This document shows positions 17,446-26,079 of a DNA stretch of 64,000 nt, in pieces (position 1 is the first letter of the stretch; each line of letters starts with the position of its first letter). The DNA lies in the NCBI GenBank assembly GCA_024693775.1, contig JAILKL010000016.1:1-64000 (forward strand). The letters are read 5' to 3'. The DNA comes from Pseudobutyrivibrio sp. Lineage in GTDB: Bacteria; Bacillota; Clostridia; Lachnospirales; Lachnospiraceae. The notes beneath the pieces are model-generated. The model ran no database searches. It saw only the letters and a list, made by a program, of their open reading frames with translations, and had not been told where the DNA came from. A program made the translations under genes and the position numbers.

Positions 17446-19437
17446 ATGAAATACCAGGGACTTTTTGAGCCTATCAAGATTGGTAAGCTTGAAATTAAGA
17501 ACCGCTATGCAATGGCTCCTATGGGACCTTTAGGTCTTGGAGATTGCGAGGGCGGATGGAATGACAGAGGAATTGATTACTATACAAGACGTGCACAAGG
17601 TGGCATTGGCCTTATTATTACAGGTGTAACATTTTCTGATACAGAGGTTGAAAAGCCTTCATTCCCTAATACACCAAACTCAACATACAATCCAGTTCAG
17701 TTCGTAAGAACTAGCCGTGAGATGACAGAGCGTGTTCATGCATACGGCTCAAAGATTTTCTTACAGATGAGCGGCGGATTTGGTCGTGTTACAATCCCTA
17801 CAAACTTAGGTGAGTTCCCACCAGTATCTGCATCAGCAGTACCTCACAGATGGTTAGACAAGACATGTCGTCCACTTACAGTCGAGGAGATTCACGGTAT
17901 TGTAGAAAGCTTTGGTAAGGGCGCGTACAATGCAAAGCGTGCAGGCTTTGACGGTGTAGAGATTCATGCTGTACATGAGGGATATCTTATTGATCAGTTT
18001 GCGATTTCTTTCTTTAACCAGAGAAATGATGAGTACGGCGGAAGCTTAGAGAATAGACTTAGATTTGCAAAGGAAATCCGTGAGGAAATTGCAAGAACTT
18101 GTGGATGGGACTTCCCAGTAGCAATGAGATTTTCTCTTAAGTCTATGATTAAGGACTTTAGAGAGGGTGCTCTTCCAGGAGAAGAATTCGAGGAGAAGGG
18201 CCGTGATATCGAAGAGGGTATCGAGGCAGCAAAGCTTCTTGAAAAATATGGTTACGATGCACTAGACGTAGATGCAGGAACATATGATGCATGGTGGTGG
18301 AATCACCCACCAATGTATATGGAAAAGGCTCCATACAAAGAGTTCGCAAAGATTACAAAGGAAAATGTAAATATTCCTGTAATCATGGCAGGTCGTGTGG
18401 ACAATCCAGATACAGCAATTGATTGTTTAAATAATGATATCTGCGATATGATTTCACTTGGTCGTCCAACACTTGCAGATCCTGATATTGTTAACAAGAT
18501 TCGCAGAGACAAGCTCAGCCAGATTCGTCCATGTATAAGCTGTCAGGAAGGCTGCATGGGTCGTATTCAGACATATTCACTTATCAACTGTGCAGTAAAC
18601 CCACAGGCAGGTAAGGAAAGATTAAACCAGTACAATCCAATCACTAAGAAGAAAAAGGTTCTTGTTGTTGGTGGCGGTGTTGCTGGTTGTGAGGCAGCAA
18701 GAGTTCTTGCAGAAAGAGGACATGAGCCAGTATTATTCGAGGCTACAGGTCGTCTTGGTGGAAATCTTATCCCTGGTGGTGCACCAGCATTCAAGGAGGA
18801 TGACATCGCCCTTGCTAAATGGTATGAGGATGAGATGGCTCGTCTTAATGTAGAGCTTCACCTTAATACAAAGGCAACAGAAAAAGAGATTCTTGATTCT
18901 CAGTATGATGCTGTTATCCTTGCAACAGGTTCACGTCCAAAGATGTTCTCACTTGGTGATGACGAAAAGGTTTACTCAGCAGAGCAGGTACTTCTCGGTG
19001 AGAAGGAAACAGGTGACAATGTAGTAGTTGTCGGTGGTGGACTCGTAGGCTGCGAGCTTGCTCTTGATCTTGCTCAGAAGGGTAAGAAGGTAACAATCGT
19101 AGAGGCACTTGAGAAGCTTATGGCTGTTAACGGACCTCTTTGCTCAGCAAACAAGGAGATGCTTGAAAAGCTCATTCCATTTAATGGAATTGATGTTGTT
19201 ACAGGCGCTCGCGTTACAGGATTTAACAATGGTGTTCTTTCTGCAACAGTAGGAGAGGATACTAAAGAACTTAACGCTGATAGCGTAGTTCTTTGCGTTG
19301 GTTATGCTAGTGAAAATACTCTCTACAACCAGTACAAGAATGATGTTGACGAGATTTACTTACTTGGTGATGCTAGACAGGTATCAAATATTATGTATGG
19401 TATCTGGGATGCATTCGAGGTAGCAAACCACATTTAA
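17446..19437 (+). CDS. Old Yellow Enzyme-type NADH:flavin oxidoreductase with FAD domain
   Basis: A 663-residue multidomain flavoprotein. The FMN TIM barrel spans about 1-350 (LFEPIKIGKLEIKNRYAMAPM, FDGVEIHAVHEGYLIDQF, QRNDEYGGSLENR), followed by a 4Fe-4S site with C-x2-C-x3-C (CISCQEGC plus a later Cys in INCAVNP), then a Rossmann FAD/NAD domain (VLVVGGGVAGCEAAR; second dinucleotide motif VVVGGGLVGCELA). This is the 2,4-dienoyl-CoA reductase/BaiCD/trimethylamine dehydrogenase architecture, which reduces activated C=C bonds. AAAAGGAGG precedes the ATG. The codon usage is noticeably stronger than its neighbours, suggesting high expression. Substrate unknown. Confidence 0.85.
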   Translation: MKYQGLFEPIKIGKLEIKNRYAMAPMGPLGLGDCEGGWNDRGIDYYTRRAQGGIGLIITGVTFSDTEVEKPSFPNTPNSTYNPVQFVRTSREMTERVHAYGSKIFLQMSGGFGRVTIPTNLGEFPPVSASAVPHRWLDKTCRPLTVEEIHGIVESFGKGAYNAKRAGFDGVEIHAVHEGYLIDQFAISFFNQRNDEYGGSLENRLRFAKEIREEIARTCGWDFPVAMRFSLKSMIKDFREGALPGEEFEEKGRDIEEGIEAAKLLEKYGYDALDVDAGTYDAWWWNHPPMYMEKAPYKEFAKITKENVNIPVIMAGRVDNPDTAIDCLNNDICDMISLGRPTLADPDIVNKIRRDKLSQIRPCISCQEGCMGRIQTYSLINCAVNPQAGKERLNQYNPITKKKKVLVVGGGVAGCEAARVLAERGHEPVLFEATGRLGGNLIPGGAPAFKEDDIALAKWYEDEMARLNVELHLNTKATEKEILDSQYDAVILATGSRPKMFSLGDDEKVYSAEQVLLGEKETGDNVVVVGGGLVGCELALDLAQKGKKVTIVEALEKLMAVNGPLCSANKEMLEKLIPFNGIDVVTGARVTGFNNGVLSATVGEDTKELNADSVVLCVGYASENTLYNQYKNDVDEIYLLGDARQVSNIMYGIWDAFEVANHI

Positions 19438-19519
19438 TTAACCAATTTCCTAAAAAGTTAGAATAAAAGTAATACATATAAAAACCCCTACAACTAATAT
19501 GTATTACGTCCCCCCTTTT

Positions 19520-19562
19520 AAAGCTCTAGTCTATCGATTATTGATGGACTAGAGCTTTTATA
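19520..19562 (+). terminator. rho-independent terminator
   Basis: A 16-base-pair stem with one G-T pair (19520-19535 with 19543-19558) runs into TTATATT. It ends the flavin oxidoreductase gene. Confidence 0.88.
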
Positions 19563-19569
19563 TTACAAT
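19541..19569 (+). promoter_or_regulatory. promoter overlapping the terminator
   Basis: TTGATG (19541-19546), 17 bases, TACAAT (19564-19569). The -35 lies in the loop and 3' arm of the terminator hairpin. Transcription would start at about 19576, next to the ATG at 19577 of the LysR gene. Confidence 0.5.
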
Positions 19570-19576
19570 GAGTCAC

Positions 19577-20434
19577 ATGAATACGAGAAATTTTAAATGT
19601 TTTCAAATAGTATATGAAGAAAGAAATTTGCAGGTGGCAGCCAGCAAATTATTTTTGTCGCCCCAAGGTCTTAGCAAAATTATAAAAAGCATTGAGGATG
19701 AGTGTGGCACACCTCTTTTTATTAGAACAAAGGAGGGCTTTGTTCCTACTGAAAGCGGAAAGCTATTTTATGAAAAGTCAAAAATCATTATTAGAGATAT
19801 TAATGATATGTTTTCTGCTATTGAGGCTGTAAATGACAAGGATAAAAGATTTAAAATGGGATTTGCAGCAGGAACCCTAAGAGCCTTAGATATACATAAA
19901 ATCCACAGCTTTATGAGGGACAATCCTCAAATACTTGCCAGCTGGTACGAGTGTGACAATGATCGGGTGCTAAAGCAGGTGATAAATGATGAAATAAGCT
20001 TTGGGTTCCTTGTGGGAAAGCCTAATGTTAATAATGTAATTTCTAAATTGGTGAGATCCGTTGAGATGGTGGTTTATGTCCATAAGGGGCACAGATTTTG
20101 GAATGTTGAGGAAATAGATATTAGTGATTTGAAGGATGAGGCCATTATATCCATGAATGAAAAATATCATATTTTCCACGATATTTTGAATGCATGTCAT
20201 CTAAATGGATTTATGCCCAATATTGTTGCTAGGGTTTCAGAGGGTTATTCCATCTATCAGCTGGTTAGAGATAAGGTAGGAATAGGTATAAGTCCGAGGT
20301 TTTTTGATGATTGTGATGACGTAAAAGCGATACGTATAAAGGATGCATATACCTGGGATGTATATGGGATTTATAGGTCTGATACACTAGATTATGAGTT
20401 GTGTGAAAAAATGATACAAGATATAGAAAAATAG
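19577..20434 (+). CDS. LysR family regulator
   Basis: A LysR protein of about 285 residues. The helix-turn-helix is at the N-terminus (RNLQVAASKLFLSPQGLSKIIKSIEDE), followed by a two-lobe sensor domain. An ATG at 19568 would add three residues but lies inside the putative -10 box at 19564-19569. No Shine-Dalgarno sequence is visible before either ATG, so the message may be leaderless. It sits downstream of the flavin oxidoreductase, in the same direction, and may regulate it. Confidence 0.8.
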   Translation: MNTRNFKCFQIVYEERNLQVAASKLFLSPQGLSKIIKSIEDECGTPLFIRTKEGFVPTESGKLFYEKSKIIIRDINDMFSAIEAVNDKDKRFKMGFAAGTLRALDIHKIHSFMRDNPQILASWYECDNDRVLKQVINDEISFGFLVGKPNVNNVISKLVRSVEMVVYVHKGHRFWNVEEIDISDLKDEAIISMNEKYHIFHDILNACHLNGFMPNIVARVSEGYSIYQLVRDKVGIGISPRFFDDCDDVKAIRIKDAYTWDVYGIYRSDTLDYELCEKMIQDIEK

Positions 20435-20564
20435 AATTATAGTATAAAGTGTTATATTGATTGTAAACACCTATTTGTTAATAACTAAATTCGCTACAAA
20501 AGTTGAATGGTGTCTAAAATTAGTACACGATTTACTCACATTTGAGAATAGTACCACGAAAATG

Positions 20565-20598
20565 ACAACTAGCCGTTGCTAGTTGTTATTTTTTTTGT
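20565..20598 (+). terminator. rho-independent terminator
   Basis: ACAACTAGC (20565-20573) pairs with GCTAGTTGT (20578-20586), then TATTTTTTTTG. The rest of the 260-base gap between the LysR gene and 20697 shows nothing further that I can support. Confidence 0.85.
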
Positions 20599-20696
20599 TA
20601 AAATGCAGACTTTCTGTAACAAAATTGTAACATTTTGAAATTATTTAAGGAATTAAAGGTGTATTGCCTAAACAGATAAGAAAGGATTTGAAGAAC

Positions 20697-21437
20697 ATGA
20701 AAGAATTTAGTTTAAAGAACATTCGATTTAACAATTCGGCCTGTAGTCTGCTTATTATCACAATACTTTTATTAACATTATTTTATCATTGCTATATAAA
20801 GAGCTATGCTCAACCAATTGAAATGGAGAATGCAGCAGCTGAAAATGTATCATATTCAGGAAATATTTTTGAAAGTGTAAAACCTTCCATCGAGCGTTCT
20901 AATGCAATAGTTGTAAAGTCGATGGAGGAAATAAAAGAGAAAATGTCTATCGAAAAAACAGTTTATGATGTCCCTGAGACATTTGTTAACCCTGAAAGCG
21001 GTAAGACTGTAAAATATAAGGGTGGAAAAACAATTGAACGCACTCAAAAGATTACTTATGGCGAGCTTGGATATATAAATGAGTTAGCAGAGCCTGATGA
21101 AGATGGCTTTATGAAGCTAGATGACAGATATTTAATTGCCATTGGTAGTAGATTTAACGCAGAGCCAGGTCAGTATATTGATGTTGTTCTAGAAAATGGT
21201 GTGGTTATCAACTGCATTATGGGTGACGCAAAGGCTGACGTGGATACAGATGCAACAAATACTTTTACCTATAAATCTAGATGCTGTAGTGAGTTTATTG
21301 TAGATAAATATTCAATCAGATCAGATATTTACAAGAGAGGTAATGCATCCTTAAAGGATGACTCATGGGATTCACCTGTAGTAAATATTGTTGTGTATGA
21401 TAAATTTTATGAGGCATCTGAAATAGAGACTGTTTAA
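20697..21437 (+). CDS. membrane-anchored extracytoplasmic protein, unknown function
   Basis: A 246-residue protein. A hydrophobic helix near residues 20-36 acts as a signal anchor, followed by a low-complexity spacer and, from about residue 145, a beta-rich domain with DDRYLIAIGSRF, GQYIDVVLENGVVINCIMGD and a CC pair. The layout suggests a small beta-barrel domain such as the 3D/double-psi type found in cell-wall enzymes, but the catalytic aspartates cannot be assigned. It is not a sortase. ATG 20697 is chosen with AAAGGA 11 bases upstream; a TTG at 20664 is an alternative. No neighbour hints at a role. Confidence 0.65.
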   Translation: MKEFSLKNIRFNNSACSLLIITILLLTLFYHCYIKSYAQPIEMENAAAENVSYSGNIFESVKPSIERSNAIVVKSMEEIKEKMSIEKTVYDVPETFVNPESGKTVKYKGGKTIERTQKITYGELGYINELAEPDEDGFMKLDDRYLIAIGSRFNAEPGQYIDVVLENGVVINCIMGDAKADVDTDATNTFTYKSRCCSEFIVDKYSIRSDIYKRGNASLKDDSWDSPVVNIVVYDKFYEASEIETV

Positions 21438-21524
21438 TAGAATCATTGACTACTGTTATGTTTATGTTAAAATCTTTAGCAGATTAAAGTGAATTCACAG
21501 GATAAAGGAATAGTGGGGCAAAAC

Positions 21525-23951
21525 ATGACAAGACAGGATTTTAGACAGCTATTAGAAAAAAGAATTGTTTTTTTAGATGGGGCAACTGGTACCGAGCTTC
21601 AAAAGGCAGGTATGCCAGCTGGGGTATGTCCAGAAAAGTGGATTATAGATAATCCCGAGGCTATTCAAAAATTGCAGAAGGCATATTTTGAAGCAGGCTC
21701 TGATATTGTGCTGGCACCTACATTTACAGCATCTCGTATAAAGCTGGCAGAGTATGGGCTAGAAGACAATCTAGTGGAGATGAATAGACAGCTCGTGAGA
21801 CTCAGCCGTCAGGTGGCAGGAGATAAAGGACTTGTTGCAGCAGATATTTCTATGACAGGAAAACAGCTTTATCCACTTGGCGATTTGATGTTTGAGGATT
21901 TAGTTGATTGCTATAAGGAACAGGTAGAGGCTATTTTACTTGAGGGCGTAGATTTATTTGTTGTTGAGACAATGATGAGCTTGCAGGAATGCCGTGCAGC
22001 CGTGCTTGCCATAAAAGAAACCTGTGATTTGCCTATAGTGGTTTCCCTAACCTTTAATCCGGATGGAAAAACACTATATGGCACAGCACCGGATACAGCC
22101 ATGATTGTACTAGAGTCTATGGGCGTAGACTGTGTAGGCATGAATTGCAGTACAGGACCAGAAGCTATGCTTCCACTTGTAAAGCAAATGAAAGCGGTGG
22201 CAAATATCCCTATTATTGTAAAGCCAAATGCTGGATTGCCAGAGCTTGATAATGGTAAGACTGTTTACAAAATGGGACCAGAGGATTTTGCCAATGCCTG
22301 TGAAGAATTATACGAGGCTGGTGGCTCTTTATTTGGTGGATGCTGTGGCTCTACACCAGCTCATATCAGTGCTCTTGTTAAGAGATTAAAGGATAAAAAG
22401 CAGCATACATTTGAGTATAAGCCACTGAGAGTGGTTACCTCAGAGCGAATGAATACCTGGATTGATTTGGATGGACCGTTTATGGTAATTGGAGAGAGAA
22501 TCAATCCTACAGGTAAAAAGAAATTCCAGGAAACCTTAAAAAATGGTTCACTGTCTATGGTGGTGGATTTTGCCAGAGAGCAGGAGGAAAAGGGCGCTCA
22601 TATTCTTGATGTAAATATGGGCATGAATGGCATTGATGAAAAGCATATGATGCTTGAAAGTATCTACGAGGTTACCTCATCAGTGGATTTGCCATTATGT
22701 CTTGATACTAGCCATGTGGATGTAATGGAAGCCGCTCTTAGAATATATCCAGGACGTGCTCTTATTAATTCTATTTCTGCAGAAGAAGAAAAAATGGAGC
22801 CATTGCTGGCGCTAGCAAAAAAATATGGAGCTATGTTTATTACATTGCCACTGTCTGGAGCAGGGCTACCTAAAGACATAAATGAGAAAAAAGAACATAT
22901 CAATACTGTCCTTGCAGCAGCGAAAAAAGCAGGACTTCACAAGGAAGATGCTGTTGTGGATGTATTGGTACAGACTGTGGGGGCTGAGGGAACAGCAGCA
23001 TTACAGTGTTTTGAAACAATAGAATATTGTAAATACGAATTAGGCTTGCCTACAGTTTGTGGCTTGTCAAACATTTCCTTTGGTATGCCAAACCGTCAAT
23101 TCGTAAATACGACATATCTGACAATAGCAGTCAGCAAGGGATTGACTATGGCAATTGCAAACCCTAATCAGGAAATGCTAATGTATTGTGCCATAGCAGC
23201 AGATACCTTGATGAATAAAGCTGGTGCGTTGGAAAAATATTCTTCACTCCCAGTAGTGGAGACAAAGGCGCCTGCAGCAAAAACTGCCTCTGTACAGGGT
23301 GGATTAACAGTAGCAAATGCCAGTGATGGAGTAGGTCCTATTGCTGAATGTGTTATTAAAGGGAAAAAGGATCAAATCGTAATAGAGATAAATAAAATGC
23401 TAGAATCTGGTGTAGATCCTCAGGTAATCATAGAGGAGCACCTTATCAAGGGCATTAACATAGTGGGAGAGCTCTATGATAAAAAGAAATACTTTTTACC
23501 ACAGCTGATTGCTGGGGCCAATGCTATGGAAACAGGCATGAAGGTGATAGAGCCGCTTTTGGCATCTGAGGATGGAGAAAGCAAGGCTACAATTGTCATT
23601 GCCACAGTGCAGGGCGATATTCATGATATTGGAAAAAATCTGGTGGCACTAATGCTAAAGAATTATGGGTTTAATGTAATTGATTTGGGAAAGGATGTGC
23701 CAACAGAAACTATTATTGATAAAGCAATCGAGGTGGATGCTGATATAATAGGATTATCTGCGCTAATGACCACAACTATGATGAGAATGGATGATGTGGT
23801 AAAATTAGCTAAGGAAAAAGGCTGCAGAGCACAAATAATAATAGGTGGAGCCTGCATAAATGAATCCTTCAAGGATGAAATTCATGCAGATGGATATTCT
23901 GCCGATGCAGCCGAATGCGTCAAATTAGTTCAAAATTTGATGAAAAGATAG
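21525..23951 (+). CDS. metH: cobalamin-dependent methionine synthase (short form)
   Basis: An 808-residue enzyme that moves the methyl group of methyl-THF to homocysteine. Domain order: homocysteine/zinc domain (FLDGATGTELQ; zinc cysteines in GMNCSTGP and GGCCGSTP), pterin-binding domain (VIGERINPTGKKKFQ, LDTSHVDVMEAAL), helical cap, and B12-binding domain with D-x-H-x-x-G (GDIHDIGKNLVALML). The S-adenosylmethionine-dependent reactivation domain is absent, as in many Firmicutes that use separate reactivation proteins. ATG 21525 has GGGG six bases before it; GTG at 21489 has no ribosome site. rsmH follows after 14 bases. Confidence 0.93.
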   Translation: MTRQDFRQLLEKRIVFLDGATGTELQKAGMPAGVCPEKWIIDNPEAIQKLQKAYFEAGSDIVLAPTFTASRIKLAEYGLEDNLVEMNRQLVRLSRQVAGDKGLVAADISMTGKQLYPLGDLMFEDLVDCYKEQVEAILLEGVDLFVVETMMSLQECRAAVLAIKETCDLPIVVSLTFNPDGKTLYGTAPDTAMIVLESMGVDCVGMNCSTGPEAMLPLVKQMKAVANIPIIVKPNAGLPELDNGKTVYKMGPEDFANACEELYEAGGSLFGGCCGSTPAHISALVKRLKDKKQHTFEYKPLRVVTSERMNTWIDLDGPFMVIGERINPTGKKKFQETLKNGSLSMVVDFAREQEEKGAHILDVNMGMNGIDEKHMMLESIYEVTSSVDLPLCLDTSHVDVMEAALRIYPGRALINSISAEEEKMEPLLALAKKYGAMFITLPLSGAGLPKDINEKKEHINTVLAAAKKAGLHKEDAVVDVLVQTVGAEGTAALQCFETIEYCKYELGLPTVCGLSNISFGMPNRQFVNTTYLTIAVSKGLTMAIANPNQEMLMYCAIAADTLMNKAGALEKYSSLPVVETKAPAAKTASVQGGLTVANASDGVGPIAECVIKGKKDQIVIEINKMLESGVDPQVIIEEHLIKGINIVGELYDKKKYFLPQLIAGANAMETGMKVIEPLLASEDGESKATIVIATVQGDIHDIGKNLVALMLKNYGFNVIDLGKDVPTETIIDKAIEVDADIIGLSALMTTTMMRMDDVVKLAKEKGCRAQIIIGGACINESFKDEIHADGYSADAAECVKLVQNLMKR

Positions 23952-23965
23952 TATTTAGGAGATTT

Positions 23966-25009
23966 ATGGAAGAACAGAAGCACAAGAGAAGAGTTCATTA
24001 CTCTGGAAAATATCCAAAGAAATTTGAAGAAAAATACAAGGAGCACAATCCAGAAAAATATAAGGACACTATTGAACACGTTATAAAAAAGGGCTCTACA
24101 CCAGCAGGAATGCATATTTCCATTATGGTGCAGGAGATACTTGATTTTCTTCAAATTCAGCCAGGGCAGCAGGGATTAGATTGTACACTAGGCTATGGCG
24201 GACATACTAGAAAAATGTTAGAAAAGCTTGAAAAGCAAGGCTGTATCTATGGACTAGATGTGGATCCGATAGAATCTGCAAAGACAGTTGAGAGGTTGAG
24301 AAATGCCGGGTATGGTGAGGACAATTTCCAGTTTCGATTAATAAACTTTGCCAACATAGATAAGGTGGCAGAGGAAGCAGGAAAATTTGATTTCGTTTTA
24401 GCTGATTTGGGAGTGTCATCTATGCAGATTGACAATCCTGAAAGAGGATTTTCTTACAAGATAGATGGACCTCTTGATTTACGTTTGGATCCTGAGCATG
24501 GGGAGAGTGCAGCAGAGCGTCTTCACAACATTACTGAGGAAGAATTCGTAGGTATGATGATAGAAAACTCTGATGAGCCATATGCCGAGGAGATAGCACA
24601 CAAGGTATTTACCCTTATGTCAAAGGAAAATCCTATGGACACCACTACAGCTCTTAGAGAGGCGATTGCCGAAGCACTTTGGAAGGTTCCAAAGGATGAA
24701 AAGGAAAAGGCTATTAAAAAAAGCTGCGCCAGAGTGTTCCAGGCACTTCGTATAGACGTTAATAGTGAGTTTGAAGTTTTGTATTCATTCCTTGAAAAAT
24801 TACCTACTGTACTTAAGCCAGGCGGAAGAGCAGCTATACTTACCTTCCACTCAGGGGAGGATAGACTTGTGAAAAAGTCATTTAAGGAATTGGCTAGAGA
24901 AGGAGTATATTCTGAAGTTTCATCTGATGTAATCAGACCATCAGCGGAAGAATGCAGAATTAATCCTAGAAGTAAGTCCACAAAAATGAGATGGGCAATC
25001 AAAAGCTAA
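23966..25009 (+). CDS. rsmH: 16S rRNA (cytosine(1402)-N4)-methyltransferase, RsmH family
   Basis: A 347-residue SAM-dependent methyltransferase. Motif I is LDCTLGYGGHTRKML, the substrate region is ADLGVSSMQIDNPERGFSY, and the C-terminus has LKPGGRAAILTFHSGEDRLVKK and NPRSKSTKMRWA. The enzyme N4-methylates C1402 of 16S rRNA. It carries a charged N-terminal extension of about 45 residues before the methyltransferase core and sits behind metH, not in the usual mraZ-ftsL division cluster, so a second copy elsewhere is possible. The ATG at 23966 has TAGGAG upstream; an earlier frame start overlapping metH is unlikely. Confidence 0.88.
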   Translation: MEEQKHKRRVHYSGKYPKKFEEKYKEHNPEKYKDTIEHVIKKGSTPAGMHISIMVQEILDFLQIQPGQQGLDCTLGYGGHTRKMLEKLEKQGCIYGLDVDPIESAKTVERLRNAGYGEDNFQFRLINFANIDKVAEEAGKFDFVLADLGVSSMQIDNPERGFSYKIDGPLDLRLDPEHGESAAERLHNITEEEFVGMMIENSDEPYAEEIAHKVFTLMSKENPMDTTTALREAIAEALWKVPKDEKEKAIKKSCARVFQALRIDVNSEFEVLYSFLEKLPTVLKPGGRAAILTFHSGEDRLVKKSFKELAREGVYSEVSSDVIRPSAEECRINPRSKSTKMRWAIKS

Positions 25010-25079
25010 TTATTGTATATGCGATAAAATCTGCAAATTTGACATAAATTAAAAAGTATTGCGAATTTAATCATTTTGG

Positions 25080-25108
25080 TTGACATTCAACTGGTTGAAT
25101 GTTATATT
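25080..25108 (+). promoter_or_regulatory. strong promoter of the tRNA unit with inverted repeat
   Basis: TTGACA (25080-25085), 17 bases, TATATT (25103-25108). The spacer holds an inverted repeat, ATTCAAC-TG-GTTGAAT (25085-25100), that could be an operator or chance. The leader before the first tRNA contains a GCGG-AGAA-CCGC hairpin. Confidence 0.7.
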
Positions 25109-25146
25109 TACGTAGTCGCTTGAAGCGGAGAACCGCTACAAGCTCT

Positions 25147-25219
25147 GGGATCTTAGCTCAGCTGGGAGAGCATCTGCCTTACAAGCAGAGGGTCACAGGT
25201 TCGAGCCCTGTAGGTCCCA
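25147..25219 (+). tRNA. tRNA-Val (UAC)
   Basis: A complete cloverleaf: acceptor GGGATCT/AGGTCCC with one G-T pair, D arm with AGCTCAGCTGGGAGAGC, anticodon stem TCTGC/GCAGA around loop CTTACAA (anticodon TAC at 25180-25182), and a normal TTCGAGC T-loop. CCA is not encoded; a T-run follows directly. Confidence 0.95.
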
Positions 25220-25239
25220 TTTTTTTAAATAATCAATAT

Positions 25240-25313
25240 GGCGAGATAGCTCAGTTGGCTAGAGCACGCGGTTCATACCCGCGGTGTCGAGGGTTCTAAT
25301 CCCCCTCTCGCTA
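25240..25313 (+). tRNA. tRNA-Met (CAU), elongator type, with altered T-arm
   Basis: Acceptor GGCGAGA/TCTCGCT, D arm AGCTCAGTTGGCTAGAGC, anticodon stem CGCGG/CCGCG with anticodon CAT at 25274-25276. The T-loop reads TTCTAAT, so position 57, almost always a purine, is T, and the T-stem has an A-C mismatch (25290 with 25304). CCA is not encoded. It shares the promoter and terminator of the tRNA-Val gene. Confidence 0.9.
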
Positions 25314-25329
25314 CTATAAAGAATAAAGG

Positions 25330-25359
25330 AAAGCTTAGGCATTTGCCTAAGCTTTTTAT
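25330..25359 (+). terminator. terminator of the tRNA unit
   Basis: AAGCTTAGGC (25331-25340) pairs perfectly with GCCTAAGCTT (25345-25354) around ATTT, then TTTATTAT. Confidence 0.9.
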
Positions 25360-25383
25360 TATATATATTAATTAAACAACAAA

Positions 25384-25448
25384 GACACCGCGGGTACCGC
25401 GGTATCGAGGGGTGAGCGTGGTCCGGTGGACCACACGATTGCGAACCG
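25384..25448. repeat. GC-rich structured element made partly of tRNA-Met sequence
   Basis: In an AT-rich context this stretch is strikingly GC-rich. GACACCGCGGGTA (25384-25396) is a 13-base perfect inverted copy of tRNA-Met 25276-25288. Directly after it, CCGCGGTATCGAGGG (25397-25411) is a direct copy of tRNA-Met 25279-25293 with one change. It forms two perfect 7-base-pair triloop hairpins, 25387-25403 and 25418-25434. It lies after the tRNA terminator and before the ferritin promoter. Possible readings: small structured RNA, dispersed repeat, or template-switch remnant. Confidence 0.55.
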
Positions 25449-25529
25449 ACCGAGCCGTATTCAATGTTGGTTTGGAATAAAAATCTGAAAATAATAAAAA
25501 AATAGTACAGTATTCATTCAACTTTAGGG

Positions 25530-25535
25530 TATAAT
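25530..25535 (+). promoter_or_regulatory. -10 box of the ferritin gene
   Basis: TATAAT lies 41 bases before the ferritin ATG. No convincing -35 element at 17 bases. Confidence 0.4.
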
Positions 25536-25575
25536 TGTAGTTGGAGGCGTATAATTCACATAAAGGAGACGAACT

Positions 25576-26064
25576 ATGGATAAAAAAGTTGTCGAGTTAT
25601 TGAATGCACAGGTAAACAAAGAATTTTTTTCTGCTTATTTGTATCTAGGTATTTCCAAGTTTTTTACTCAAGAAAACCTTATGGGTTTTGCTTCATGGTA
25701 TAGAGTTCAGGCGGAGGAAGAGCAGGAGCACGCCATGAAGATTTACAATTATCTTCTTGAGCAGGACCAGGATGTTACTTTAGATCCAATCAATGCAGTT
25801 GATATTAAGCTAAAGGATGCATTGGATGCAGCAAAGGAAGCTGATAAGCATGAGCGCTATATCACAGATTCCATCAATAAGATAATGGATGCTGCAGTTG
25901 CAGCAAAGGATTATAGAACTCAGCTCTTCTTGAACTGGTTTATTTCAGAGCAGGAGGAAGAGGAGAATAATTCTAAGGAGATGATTGCTAAGATTGAAAT
26001 GGTAGGAAAGGATAAAAAGAGCCTTTATCTATTAGACAAAGAGGTTGGCGGTCGTCAGGGCTAA
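25576..26064 (+). CDS. ftnA: non-heme ferritin
   Basis: A 162-residue four-helix ferritin of the FtnA type. The ferroxidase site is visible: N-terminal NKEFFSAYLYLGISKFF, then FASWYRVQAEEEQEHAMKIYNYL with E-x-x-H, and FLNWFISEQEEEE later. It oxidises Fe(II) and stores iron in a 24-subunit shell in the cytoplasm. AAAGGAG precedes the ATG. It is monocistronic, with rubrerythrin-type oxidative-stress genes close downstream. Confidence 0.93.
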   Translation: MDKKVVELLNAQVNKEFFSAYLYLGISKFFTQENLMGFASWYRVQAEEEQEHAMKIYNYLLEQDQDVTLDPINAVDIKLKDALDAAKEADKHERYITDSINKIMDAAVAAKDYRTQLFLNWFISEQEEEENNSKEMIAKIEMVGKDKKSLYLLDKEVGGRQG

Positions 26065-26079
26065 TTTTTATAGAATATA

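Noticed and set aside
20697-21437. Class D-like sortase reading of the anchored protein
   Set aside because: No TLXTC-type cysteine or catalytic arginine context; the cysteines are a CC pair.
25099-25299. 66-codon open frame across the tRNA region
   Set aside because: It runs through two tRNA genes and has no ribosome site; it is an artefact.
25384-25448. tRNA-associated att site of an integrated element
   Set aside because: The tRNA-like repeat is only about 70-110 bases from the tRNA and no integrase or cargo lies between.
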